Source: Sphingomonas sp. (GTDB taxonomy: Bacteria; Pseudomonadota; Alphaproteobacteria; Sphingomonadales; Sphingomonadaceae). Taken from it: 64,000 nucleotides of DNA. Location: NCBI RefSeq assembly GCF_024508665.1, contig NZ_JANINP010000007.1, positions 806,001-870,000 on the forward strand. The letters are read 5' to 3'. The notes under the pieces were generated by a model. That model made no database searches. It was given only the letters and a program-made list of their open reading frames with translations, and was not told where the DNA came from. This document shows, piece after piece, positions 34,893 through 42,235 of this stretch; position 1 is the first letter of the stretch; the number at the start of each line of letters is the position of its first letter. A program made the translations under genes and the position numbers.

Positions 34893-34912
34893 CGCGGGCG
34901 GAGGGGGGAACC

Positions 34913-35554
34913 ATGCGTATTCTGATGCCGCTCTATCAGGGCTTCGACCTGCTCGACGTGTGCGGGCCGTCGGAGATGTTCTCCTGGGCGGGATATACGG
35001 TCGACCTCGTCGCCGAAGTGCCGGGCAAGGTGGTCGCCAACAACGGCTTCGTGTTCGACGTGCCCAACGGTCTTCCCGCCCAGGCCATTCCCTATGATGC
35101 GCTGTGGATACCGGGCGGCAGTCCCGACCAGCTGTCGCGGATCATCCACGATCCGGCACGCGACCTGCTCGATTTCCTCGACAAGCAGGCGGCGCAAAGC
35201 AGCTGGGTGTGTTCGGTGTGCGAAGGCGCTTTGCTGGCGGCCGCGGCCGGGCTGCTCCATGGATACACCGCGACCACGCATTGGGCGTTCATCCCGTACC
35301 TGATGCAGAATTATCCCGATGTGACGGTCGCCGACGGGCATCCGCGCTTCGTGGTCGATCGCAACCGGCTGACCGGCGGCGGGATCTCGTCTGGGCTGGA
35401 CGAGGCGCTCAGGCTGATCGAATTGCTGAGCGGCACCGCCGCCGCGCAGGACGTGCAGCAGACGACGCAATATTATCCCGATCCGCCGGTTACGAGCGCG
35501 ATCCCCAACACGATCACTTCCCCGATGCCGCCTTACCCCCCAATGGCGGCATGA
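34913..35554 (+). CDS. DJ-1/PfpI protein, isocyanide hydratase-like
   Basis: A 213-residue protein of the DJ-1/PfpI superfamily, nearest to the isocyanide hydratase group (InhA). Asp15 lies in FDLLDVCGPSEMFSW, and the nucleophile Cys103 lies in VCSVCEGALLAAAAGLL. ATTHWAFIPYLM and LTGGGISSGLDEALRLIE follow as in isocyanide hydratases. The residue after the Cys is Glu rather than the usual Thr. A Pro-rich tail follows residue 190. It is directly downstream of the tyrosinase and probably cotranscribed. The activity is not certain; a chaperone-like or amidase role is possible. Confidence 0.88.
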   Translation: MRILMPLYQGFDLLDVCGPSEMFSWAGYTVDLVAEVPGKVVANNGFVFDVPNGLPAQAIPYDALWIPGGSPDQLSRIIHDPARDLLDFLDKQAAQSSWVCSVCEGALLAAAAGLLHGYTATTHWAFIPYLMQNYPDVTVADGHPRFVVDRNRLTGGGISSGLDEALRLIELLSGTAAAQDVQQTTQYYPDPPVTSAIPNTITSPMPPYPPMAA

Positions 35555-35575
35555 AGCGGTCGGGCAAGACCGGCG

Positions 35576-36085
35576 TCAGTCGGTCTTGCCCGATCTCCAG
35601 GCGTCGATCGCCCCCTTGTATTGGCTCGACCCTTTCAGTCGCGCCATGTAGCCGATCGGCCGTTTCGACGAGAGCGGGATGAAGTCGAACCCGCTAAGCG
35701 AGCCGCGCGCACCGCAATAGCTCCGGCAGCTGCCATCACCGTCATCGAGCAGCAAGCTCTTGCCTTTGGTCGTGATCGTCAGGCGGCAGGTCGGGCCGCC
35801 ATCGTACGACGGTTGTTTCTCGCTATATATCAGCTTGTTGCCAGCCGTCTTTGCGATGCCGGCAATGGAGCAAGTATGGCCGTTGTAGAAAGCCAGCTCG
35901 GCGCGGAAATACGCGTGGGTCGCGTCGAGCGGCACGATCTCGATCACATCGTCGGACCAGAATTTGGATCCGTCGACCATGCCGTTCTGGAAATGCTTCG
36001 AATAGCGTCCGGCCAGCGAGGTGACGGGGGAGGCGGGGGCGGCGGCCACTGCCGCCAGGCCCAGCAGGATGATCGCCTTTCTCAC
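35576..36085 (-). CDS. Hypothetical secreted Cys-rich protein
   Basis: A 169-residue exported protein with a signal peptide (about 1-18, ending AAVAAAPAS). Four Cys of the mature part (HTCSIAG, PTCRLTI, GSCRSYCGARG) likely form disulfides. It resembles small unassigned lysozyme-inhibitor-like or DUF proteins of sphingomonads, but I cannot assign a family. It follows accC by 31 bases on the same strand and may be read from that operon. Confidence 0.7.
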   Translation of the reverse strand: MRKAIILLGLAAVAAAPASPVTSLAGRYSKHFQNGMVDGSKFWSDDVIEIVPLDATHAYFRAELAFYNGHTCSIAGIAKTAGNKLIYSEKQPSYDGGPTCRLTITTKGKSLLLDDGDGSCRSYCGARGSLSGFDFIPLSSKRPIGYMARLKGSSQYKGAIDAWRSGKTD

Positions 36086-36116
36086 GCCGCTCTCCTCCTC
36101 TCATCCCGCCGGCCGC

Positions 36117-37469
36117 TCAGGCCTCTTGCTTGGCCAGCCACTCCTCGAGCCATTTGATCGTATATTGGCCCTGGAGGAATTCGGGATCCTCGATCAGCGC
36201 CTGGTGGAGCGGGATGGTGGTCTTCATCCCCTCGATCACGAATTCCTCGAGCGCACGGCGCAGGCGGCGGATCGCGCCCTGGCGGGTAGTGCCATAGACG
36301 ATTAGCTTGGCGATCATCGAATCGTAATAAGGCGGCACGCGATAGCCGGCATAAAGGCCGCTATCGACCCGGACGTTCATCCCGCCGGGCGCGTGATATT
36401 GCTTCACCAGCCCCGGCGACGGCGCGAAGGTGCGCGCATCCTCGGCGTTGATACGGCATTCGATCGCGTGACCGCGGAACTGCACGTCTTCCTGGCGCAG
36501 CGTCAGGCCGTGGCCCTCCGCCACGCGGATCTGCTCGCGCACCAGATCGAGGCCGGTGATCGCCTCGGTCACCGGATGTTCGACCTGCAGGCGGGTGTTC
36601 ATCTCGATGAAGTAGAACTCGCCGTCTTCCCACAGGAATTCGATCGTGCCGGCGCCGCGATAGCCCATCTCGGCCATCGCCTTGGCGACGATCCCGCCCA
36701 TCCGCTCGCGCTCTTCGGGCGTGATGACAGGCGAGGGGGCTTCCTCGAGCACTTTCTGGTGGCGGCGCTGCAGCGAGCAGTCGCGCTCGCCGAGATGGAT
36801 GGCGTTGCCGTTGCCGTCGCCGAACACCTGGAATTCGATGTGGCGCGGATTGCCGAGATATTTTTCGAGATAGACGGTGGCGTCGCCGAACGCGGCCTTG
36901 GCCTCGCTGCCGGCCTGCTGCATCTGGGTTTCGAGCTCTTCGGGCGAGTTGACGACCTTCATGCCGCGCCCGCCGCCGCCTGATGCCGCCTTGATGATCA
37001 CCGGATAGCCCGCCGCCTCGGCGATTGTCTTGGCCTCGCCTATATCGCTGATCGCGCCGTCCGATCCGGGCACCAGCGGCAGGCCGAGCGCGCCGGCGGT
37101 GCGCTTGGCCTCGATCTTGTCGCCCATCGTGCGGATATGCTCGGGCTTGGGCCCGACGAAGATGATGCCGTGCGCCTCGACGATTTCGGCGAAACGGGCA
37201 TTCTCGCTCAGGAAGCCATAACCCGGATGGATCGCATCGGCATGGCTGATCTCGGCCGCCGAGATGATGTTGGGGATGTTGAGATACGATTCGGTCGCCG
37301 ACGGCGGCCCGATGCAGATCGCCTCGTCGGCCAGCCGCACGTGCATGGCGTCGGCGTCCGCGGTCGAATGGACCGCGACCGTCTTGATCCCCATTTCGTG
37401 GCACGCGCGATGGATACGCAGCGCGATCTCGCCACGATTGGCGATCAGCAGTTTCTTGATTTCCGGCAT
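36117..37469 (-). CDS. accC: Acetyl-CoA carboxylase biotin carboxylase subunit
   Basis: ATP-dependent biotin carboxylase of acetyl-CoA carboxylase, 450 residues, loading CO2 on the biotin of AccB. It opens KKLLIANRGEIALRIHRAC. The glycine-rich ATP loop GGGGRGMKVVN lies near 164-174. The ligand region ERDCSLQRRHQKVLEEAPS and the catalytic stretch FIEMNTRLQVEHPVTE are intact. The start is the ATG at 37469. It is downstream of accB, separated by a 28-bp inverted repeat, in the order aroQ-accB-accC. Confidence 0.98.
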   Translation of the reverse strand: MPEIKKLLIANRGEIALRIHRACHEMGIKTVAVHSTADADAMHVRLADEAICIGPPSATESYLNIPNIISAAEISHADAIHPGYGFLSENARFAEIVEAHGIIFVGPKPEHIRTMGDKIEAKRTAGALGLPLVPGSDGAISDIGEAKTIAEAAGYPVIIKAASGGGGRGMKVVNSPEELETQMQQAGSEAKAAFGDATVYLEKYLGNPRHIEFQVFGDGNGNAIHLGERDCSLQRRHQKVLEEAPSPVITPEERERMGGIVAKAMAEMGYRGAGTIEFLWEDGEFYFIEMNTRLQVEHPVTEAITGLDLVREQIRVAEGHGLTLRQEDVQFRGHAIECRINAEDARTFAPSPGLVKQYHAPGGMNVRVDSGLYAGYRVPPYYDSMIAKLIVYGTTRQGAIRRLRRALEEFVIEGMKTTIPLHQALIEDPEFLQGQYTIKWLEEWLAKQEA

Positions 37470-37490
37470 CGGTCGTTTTCCTAGGCGGTG

Positions 37491-37560
37491 CCGGCCCGCT
37501 CCCCCACCCGGCCTCCCAACGGCAGCATCATATGGGAGGCCGGGTGGGGGAGCGGGCCGG
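37491..37560. repeat. Perfect 28-bp inverted repeat between accB and accC
   Basis: Arms 37491-37518 and 37533-37560 are exact reverse complements (starting CCGGCCCGCTCCCCCACCCG) with a 14-base loop. It lies between two genes of one operon, where a strong mRNA hairpin could tune the AccB:AccC ratio. Confidence 0.85.
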
Positions 37561-37583
37561 AGCGGCACATCGGCAAAAATTGC

Positions 37584-38072
37584 TTACTCGACCACGACGA
37601 GCGCCTGGTCGAACTCGACCGGCTGGCCGTTCTCGATCAGGATCGCCGACACGGTGCCGGCGCTCGGCGCGGTAATCGGGTTCATCACCTTCATCGCTTC
37701 GATAATCACCAGGGTATCGCCCGCGGCAACCTTCTGGCCCACCGCGATGAATGGCTTGGCTTCGGGATTCGCCGCCAGGTAGACGGTGCCGACCATCGGC
37801 GACTTGACGGCATTGGCGCTGCTCGCGGCAGGCGCGGACTCGGCGGCCGGGGCCGAAGCGACCGGCGCGGCGGCGGGAGCGGTGGCCGCCGGCGGTGCGG
37901 CATAGCTTACCGGCGCGGCGGCGACCGAATGGACTTCGCGCGCGACGCGAATGCGCCGGTCGTTATCCTCGACCTCGATCTCGGTCAGGTTGGTTTCGTC
38001 GAGCAGAGTCGCGAGCTGGCGGACCAGCTCGACATCGACTCGCATGCCCCCATCATTCTTATTGTCTGCCAT
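37584..38072 (-). CDS. accB: Acetyl-CoA carboxylase biotin carboxyl carrier protein
   Basis: BCCP subunit of acetyl-CoA carboxylase, 162 residues. A Pro/Ala-rich linker (about 53-88) joins the N-terminal dimer region to the C-terminal biotinyl domain. The biotinylated Lys128 lies in the canonical EAMKVMN. It lies between aroQ (48 bases upstream) and accC. The start is the ATG at 38072 (MADNKNDGG). Confidence 0.98.
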   Translation of the reverse strand: MADNKNDGGMRVDVELVRQLATLLDETNLTEIEVEDNDRRIRVAREVHSVAAAPVSYAAPPAATAPAAAPVASAPAAESAPAASSANAVKSPMVGTVYLAANPEAKPFIAVGQKVAAGDTLVIIEAMKVMNPITAPSAGTVSAILIENGQPVEFDQALVVVE

Positions 38073-38120
38073 TCGACCCTTCTTCGCCCTGTTGAGGCTG
38101 ACTCAAAGGCGCGCCCTCTG

Positions 38121-38555
38121 TCAGAGTCGGGCGGCGGCTTCAAGCGCCAGCATATATGAAAGTGCGCCGAACCCCGAAACGGTTCCGCGCGCGGCACGGC
38201 CGACAAAGCTCTGGTGACGGAATTCCTCGCGCGCCAGCGGGTTGGACAAATGCACCTCGATCACCGGCACCTTGATGCCCTTGATCGCGTCGTACAGCGC
38301 GATGCTGGTATGGGTGAGCGCCCCGGCGTTGAGCAGGATCGCCTTGACGTCCGACCCCTGCGCCTCGTGCATCCAGGTGATCAGATGCCCTTCGTGGTTC
38401 GACTGGCGCATGTCGATCTCGAGATCGAGTTCGCGCGCGCGCTCTTCGAGTCTCGCCGCGATGTCGTCGAGCGTGTCGGCCCCATAGATTTCCGGCTCGC
38501 GCGTTCCGAGCAGGTTGAGGTTGGGGCCGTTCAGCACCAGGATCGTTTCGGTCAC
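38121..38555 (-). CDS. aroQ: Type II 3-dehydroquinate dehydratase (GTG start)
   Basis: Shikimate-pathway enzyme, 144 residues, forming a dodecamer that dehydrates 3-dehydroquinate. Motifs are NGPNLNLLGTREPEIYG (catalytic Tyr and Arg), QSNHEG, NAGALTHTSIAL and VIEVHLSNP with its catalytic His. The start is a GTG at 38555 with an AAGG Shine-Dalgarno just upstream; the long frame beyond it is spurious. It is first of the aroQ-accB-accC operon, a common alphaproteobacterial order. Confidence 0.97.
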   Translation of the reverse strand: MTETILVLNGPNLNLLGTREPEIYGADTLDDIAARLEERARELDLEIDMRQSNHEGHLITWMHEAQGSDVKAILLNAGALTHTSIALYDAIKGIKVPVIEVHLSNPLAREEFRHQSFVGRAARGTVSGFGALSYMLALEAAARL

Positions 38556-38609
38556 CCTTGCCCTTTCGGTTGTGGCGCTATCGGTCTCGCCCCTATATCG
38601 CGATTTGCC

Positions 38610-38837
38610 ATGAATACCATGCACACCGACGGAACCGTCTCGATCCGCGTCAATGGCGAGCATCGCCGCGTCTTTGCCGGGCTGACGCTCGCGCAGCTTG
38701 CCGAGGAGCTCGGACTGGCTGCCGAGAAGGTGGCGGTCGAGCGCAATCTGGAAGTCGTGCCGCGGTCGACGCTCGGCCAGGTGCTGGTCGAGGATGGCGA
38801 TGAGATCGAGATCGTCCACTTCGTGGGTGGTGGCTGA
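38610..38837 (+). CDS. thiS: Sulfur carrier protein ThiS
   Basis: A 75-residue ubiquitin-fold sulfur carrier for thiazole synthesis; its C-terminus is thiocarboxylated by ThiF. It ends EIVHFVGGG, the required terminal Gly-Gly with one extra Gly. ATGs occur at 38610 and 38619. It is followed by thiG after a repeat-rich 111-base gap; thiO, thiE and thiC are not in the window. I saw no TPP riboswitch upstream. Confidence 0.93.
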   Translation: MNTMHTDGTVSIRVNGEHRRVFAGLTLAQLAEELGLAAEKVAVERNLEVVPRSTLGQVLVEDGDEIEIVHFVGGG

Positions 38838-38847
38838 AACTCGCCGT

Positions 38848-38930
38848 GCTCCTGCGAAAGCAGGAGCCGAGGGTGACATTACGGGCCAATGGTTGCTTGG
38901 CCCTGGGGTTCCTGCTTTCGCAGGACCACA
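38848..38930. repeat. Three hairpins between thiS and thiG
   Basis: GCTCCTGC-GAAA-GCAGGAGC (38848-38867) is a perfect stem with a GNRA tetraloop. GGGCCAA/TTGGCCC (38883-38903) and TTCCTGC-TTTC-GCAGGA (38909-38924) follow. They belong to the genome's intergenic repeat set and could separate expression of the two genes. Confidence 0.65.
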
Positions 38931-38948
38931 AGCTAGCAGGACTGGACA

Positions 38949-39746
38949 ATGAACATCGCTACCCCCGTGACCGCCGCCGCCGACACCTGGACCGTTGCCG
39001 GCAAGACTTTCCGCTCGCGGCTGATCGTCGGGACGGGCAAGTACAAGGATTTCGCGCAGAACGCCGCCGCGCTCGAGGCATCGGGGGCCGAGATCGTCAC
39101 CGTCGCGGTGCGGCGCGTCAATGTCAGCGACCCCAAGGCGCCGATGCTGACCGACTATATCGATCCCAGGAAGGTCACCTACCTGCCCAACACCGCCGGC
39201 TGCTTCACCGCGGAGGATGCGATCCGCACCTTGCGGCTGGCGCGCGAAGCCGGCGGCTGGGACCTGGTCAAGCTGGAGGTGCTGGGCGAGGCGCGCACGC
39301 TCTATCCCGACATGGTCGAGACGCTCCGGGCGACCGAGATCCTGGCCAGGGAAGGCTTCAAGCCGATGGTCTATTGCGTCGACGATCCGATCGCGGCGAA
39401 ACGGCTGGAGGACGCCGGCGCGGTCGCGATCATGCCGTTGGGCGCGCCGATCGGCTCGGGCCTGGGCATCCAGAACCAGGTGACGATCCGCCTGATCGTC
39501 GAAGGCGCCAAGGTTCCCGTGCTGGTCGATGCCGGAGTCGGTACCGCGTCCGATTCGGCGGTGGCGATGGAGCTCGGCTGCGACGGCGTGCTGATGAACA
39601 CCGCTATCGCGGAAGCCAAGGATCCGGTGATGATGGCGCGCGCGATGAAACTCGCGGTCGAGAGCGGGCGTTTGGCCTATCTCGCCGGGCGGATGGGCAA
39701 GCGGCGTTACGCCGATCCGTCCAGCCCGCTTGCGGGATTGATTTGA
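38949..39746 (+). CDS. thiG: Thiazole synthase ThiG
   Basis: A 265-residue TIM-barrel enzyme making the thiazole phosphate of thiamine from DXP, ThiS thiocarboxylate and dehydroglycine. The Schiff-base Lys108 lies in DLVKLEVLGEARTLYPD. Also present are RLIVGTGKYKD, GCFTAEDAIRTLRLAREA and the phosphate loop VLVDAGVGTASD. The ATG at 38949 gives the usual length. It is downstream of thiS. Confidence 0.98.
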   Translation: MNIATPVTAAADTWTVAGKTFRSRLIVGTGKYKDFAQNAAALEASGAEIVTVAVRRVNVSDPKAPMLTDYIDPRKVTYLPNTAGCFTAEDAIRTLRLAREAGGWDLVKLEVLGEARTLYPDMVETLRATEILAREGFKPMVYCVDDPIAAKRLEDAGAVAIMPLGAPIGSGLGIQNQVTIRLIVEGAKVPVLVDAGVGTASDSAVAMELGCDGVLMNTAIAEAKDPVMMARAMKLAVESGRLAYLAGRMGKRRYADPSSPLAGLI

Positions 39747-39791
39747 ACAGACTCTCCCGCTCGCCGGACTGATTTGACCCAAGGAGGCTCG

Positions 39792-40589
39792 ATGCGCCGT
39801 TTCGTCCCGCTGATCCCGCTCGCGATCCTTGCCGGCTGTCACAAGCCCGCGCCAAAGGTCGACAATGCGCAGGCGCTGATCAACGAAAGCGCGCCGGTCG
39901 AGGAGCAAGCGCCGCAGCCGGTGACCTTGACCGCGCCCGACGGCGTTACGGTCTACGGCACCTATTACCCCGCGACCAATGCGCGCGCGGTGATCCTGCT
40001 GTTCCATCAGGCCGGATCGTCGAAGGACGAATATACGACCATCGCGCCGCAACTTCAGCGCGCCGGTTTTGCCGGGCTGGCGATCGACCAGCGCGTCGGC
40101 GGTAGCCTCTACGGCACCAATCAGACGATGGCGGCCTATAAGGGCAAGACCGATTATCTCGGCGCGCTCCCCGATCTCGAGGCGGCGCTCGCCTGGGCCA
40201 AGGACAAGGCGCAGGGCCGTCCCATCCTCCTCTGGGGATCGAGCTATTCGGCCAGCCTTGTGTTCCTCGTGGCCGCGTCGAAATCCGCGGAAGGTAGCGT
40301 CAAGGGCGTGCTCGCTTTCTCGCCGGGCGAATATTTCGACGACAAGACGATGGTCGAAAAGGCCGCGGCCAAACTGACTCTCCCGGTCTTCGTCACCTCG
40401 GCAAACACGCTCCAGGAGGAGCAGGAAGCAAAGGCGATCCTGTCGGCGACCAAGAGCACCGATCGCCAGCAATTCATCCCCAAAGCGGGCGTGCACGGCT
40501 CGTCGACCTTGATCGCCGCCAAGAATCCCGGCGGTGCCGACGATAACTGGCAGGCGGTGTTCGCCTTCCTGAAACGCGTCGCGCCTTAG
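39792..40589 (+). CDS. Lipoprotein alpha/beta hydrolase
   Basis: Predicted outer- or inner-membrane-anchored hydrolase of 265 residues. The signal peptide ends in the lipobox LAGC (Cys16), and the mature part has an alpha/beta-hydrolase fold. The oxyanion region is ILLFHQAGSSKDE. The nucleophile elbow reads WGSSYSASLVF, so the last Gly of GxSxG is Ser. The candidate acid and base are Asp in the 180-215 region and His in KAGVHGSS. It starts at ATG 39792 behind AAGGAGG. The substrate is unknown. Confidence 0.88.
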   Translation: MRRFVPLIPLAILAGCHKPAPKVDNAQALINESAPVEEQAPQPVTLTAPDGVTVYGTYYPATNARAVILLFHQAGSSKDEYTTIAPQLQRAGFAGLAIDQRVGGSLYGTNQTMAAYKGKTDYLGALPDLEAALAWAKDKAQGRPILLWGSSYSASLVFLVAASKSAEGSVKGVLAFSPGEYFDDKTMVEKAAAKLTLPVFVTSANTLQEEQEAKAILSATKSTDRQQFIPKAGVHGSSTLIAAKNPGGADDNWQAVFAFLKRVAP

Positions 40590-40595
40590 CTCGCA

Positions 40596-40620
40596 GGAAC
40601 CGCCGACCCGCCAAACCGTT
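40596..40620 (+). promoter_or_regulatory. EcfG-type general-stress promoter of the CsbD gene
   Basis: GGAAC (40596-40600), 16 bases, then CGTT (40617-40620) is an exact match to the alphaproteobacterial sigma-EcfG consensus. The CsbD ATG is 60 bases downstream, and CsbD proteins are classic members of this regulon. Confidence 0.75.
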
Positions 40621-40680
40621 CTATTTCCGCAATTTCAACGCGCCGGCGCCCCGCCGCCGCGAACGGAGAGGAACGACCCG

Positions 40681-40884
40681 ATGGGTGAACTGACCGACAA
40701 GATCAAAGGCAATGTCAACGAAGCGGTGGGCAAGGTGAAGCAGGCGATGGCCGGCGACGCCAACGACCCCAACCGCACCCGCAAGGATGACCAATTGGAA
40801 GCCGAAGGCGCCGGCCAGGAATTGAAGGGCAAAGCCCAACAGTTCGTCGGCAAGGTGAAGGGCGCGCTGGGCGACGACATCTAG
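40681..40884 (+). CDS. CsbD-family stress protein
   Basis: A 67-residue hydrophilic, helical protein of the CsbD family, made under general stress in many bacteria; its molecular role is unknown. It contains the repeated GKVK-type motifs (KIKGNVNEAVGKVKQAM and ELKGKAQQFVGKVKGAL). The start is the ATG at 40681 after CGGAGAGGAACG. A perfect EcfG-like promoter lies upstream and a strong hairpin terminator downstream. Confidence 0.95.
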   Translation: MGELTDKIKGNVNEAVGKVKQAMAGDANDPNRTRKDDQLEAEGAGQELKGKAQQFVGKVKGALGDDI

Positions 40885-40920
40885 TCGCTGTCCGGCTAGC
40901 AGCGCTCACCGCGCTGACGT

Positions 40921-40953
40921 GGGGGCCGTGCGGTACCGCACGGCCCCCTTCTT
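40921..40953 (+). terminator. Terminator after the CsbD gene
   Basis: GGGGGCCGTGCGG and CCGCACGGCCCCC around a TA centre form a perfect 28-base palindrome (40921-40948), followed by TTCTTATAT. It lies 36 bases after the CsbD stop. Confidence 0.8.
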
Positions 40954-40983
40954 ATATGTTACAGGTACGCCATAACCAAATAG

Positions 40984-41126
40984 CCCTCTCCCGCTTGCGG
41001 GAGAGGGTTGGGTGAGGGTCTTCTTTCTTCTTCCAAGTGGCTGAGGTCCCAGAAGAAGAAAGAAGACCCTCACCCTCCCGCCGCCTCCGGCGGCGGGCCC
41101 CTCCCTCTCCCGCTTGCGGGAGAGGG
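40984..41126. repeat. Large composite inverted repeat, type B copy 2
   Basis: Two identical outer hairpins (CCCTCTCCCGC-TT-GCGGGAGAGGG at 40984-41007 and 41103-41126) flank a perfect 23-base inverted repeat (41010-41032 with 41053-41075). The arms equal those of the copy at 29893-29955, but the 20-base loop differs. It lies between CsbD and the convergent AraC-type gene. Confidence 0.85.
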
Positions 41127-41143
41127 GTTTCTGACTTCCTCGT

Positions 41144-42049
41144 TCACGCCAGGCTTGCCATCTCTGCGTGATCCGCTGCCGGCATGCCGCGCAGCCGCTC
41201 GGCGTCGCGCGACGGCGGCGCGCCGAACATTCGGGCATATTCACGGCTGAACTGAGAGGCGCTTTCATAGCCGACCGAATAGGCCGTGCGGCCGGCATCG
41301 TTACTCGCGACCAGCATGCGCCGCGCCGCGTGGAGCCTGAGCGTCTTCTGATATTGTAACGGGCTCATCGCCGTCGCCGCCTTGAAATGGCGGTGGAACG
41401 ACGGAATGCTCATCCCCGCAATCTTCGCCAGCTCCTCGACCCGCATGGCCTGGTCGAAATGCGCCCGGATCCAATCGATCGCACGCCGCACGCGCGACAA
41501 TTGGCTGTCCTCGCGCGCGATCTGGCGCAACAGGCCACCCTGTGGTCCCTGCAGCAGGCGATAGAGGATCTCGCGTTCGCGCAAGGGTGCCAGCACCCCA
41601 ATATCCTGGGGCGCGTCGAACAAGGCCAGCAATTGCGCCCAGGCGTCGAGCAGATCGGGCGTGACCGGTGTCACCGCAAAGCCCGCGGTTTGCCCTTCGG
41701 GAGAGGCGGGCATGGTCGCGAGCAGATCGGTCAGGATCGCGCGATCGATCGTCAGGCTGGCGGCGATATAGGGCTTGTCGGGCGACGCCTCGACCACGCA
41801 TCCCGACGCCGGCAGTTCGAGCGAGGCGATGAAGGTGCAGGCCGGATCATAGCGCACCGTCCGGTCGCCGATCATCACCTGCTTCGCTCCTTGCAGCACC
41901 AGGCAGATCATCGGTTCGTACACGGTCGCCATCGGCCGGCTCGGTCGATCCACGACGCCGATACCTACGCGCGGGATCGCGGTCACCCGCGCCAGCCCTT
42001 GCGTTTGACGCATGACGCGCCGGCTCATCTCGTCGAGTTTGTCCTGCAT
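41144..42049 (-). CDS. AraC-family transcriptional regulator
   Basis: A 301-residue regulator. An N-terminal cupin-like AraC_N domain (about 25-175) with YEPMICLVLQGAKQVMIGD is followed by two helix-turn-helix units (about 205-290, IDWIRAHFDQAMRVEELAK and ARRMLVASNDAGRTAYSVGY). It belongs to the AraC_N/YqhC-like group controlling neighbouring reductases. The start is the ATG at 42049; further ATGs are upstream. It diverges from the SDR gene, the likely target. Confidence 0.92.
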   Translation of the reverse strand: MQDKLDEMSRRVMRQTQGLARVTAIPRVGIGVVDRPSRPMATVYEPMICLVLQGAKQVMIGDRTVRYDPACTFIASLELPASGCVVEASPDKPYIAASLTIDRAILTDLLATMPASPEGQTAGFAVTPVTPDLLDAWAQLLALFDAPQDIGVLAPLREREILYRLLQGPQGGLLRQIAREDSQLSRVRRAIDWIRAHFDQAMRVEELAKIAGMSIPSFHRHFKAATAMSPLQYQKTLRLHAARRMLVASNDAGRTAYSVGYESASQFSREYARMFGAPPSRDAERLRGMPAADHAEMASLA

Positions 42050-42235
42050 GATAGCCAAGATGGTCTCGGCGGAGGAAGCCGCAAGCGCTTTCGGCCGGAA
42101 ATCCCGCACGACTGATAGGATTGGGCAAGCGATCGAGACGATCGGGCGCTCGTCGGAAGGGCCCGCCCCTAAATGGCTGACGAGGGCGCACGGCGATTGC
42201 GCCGCGCCCTTTGACGACATTCATGGAGAATGAAG

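Noticed and set aside
38556..38609. Possible TPP riboswitch before thiS
   Set aside because: The gap is only 54 bases and lacks the CTGAGA core and conserved stems.
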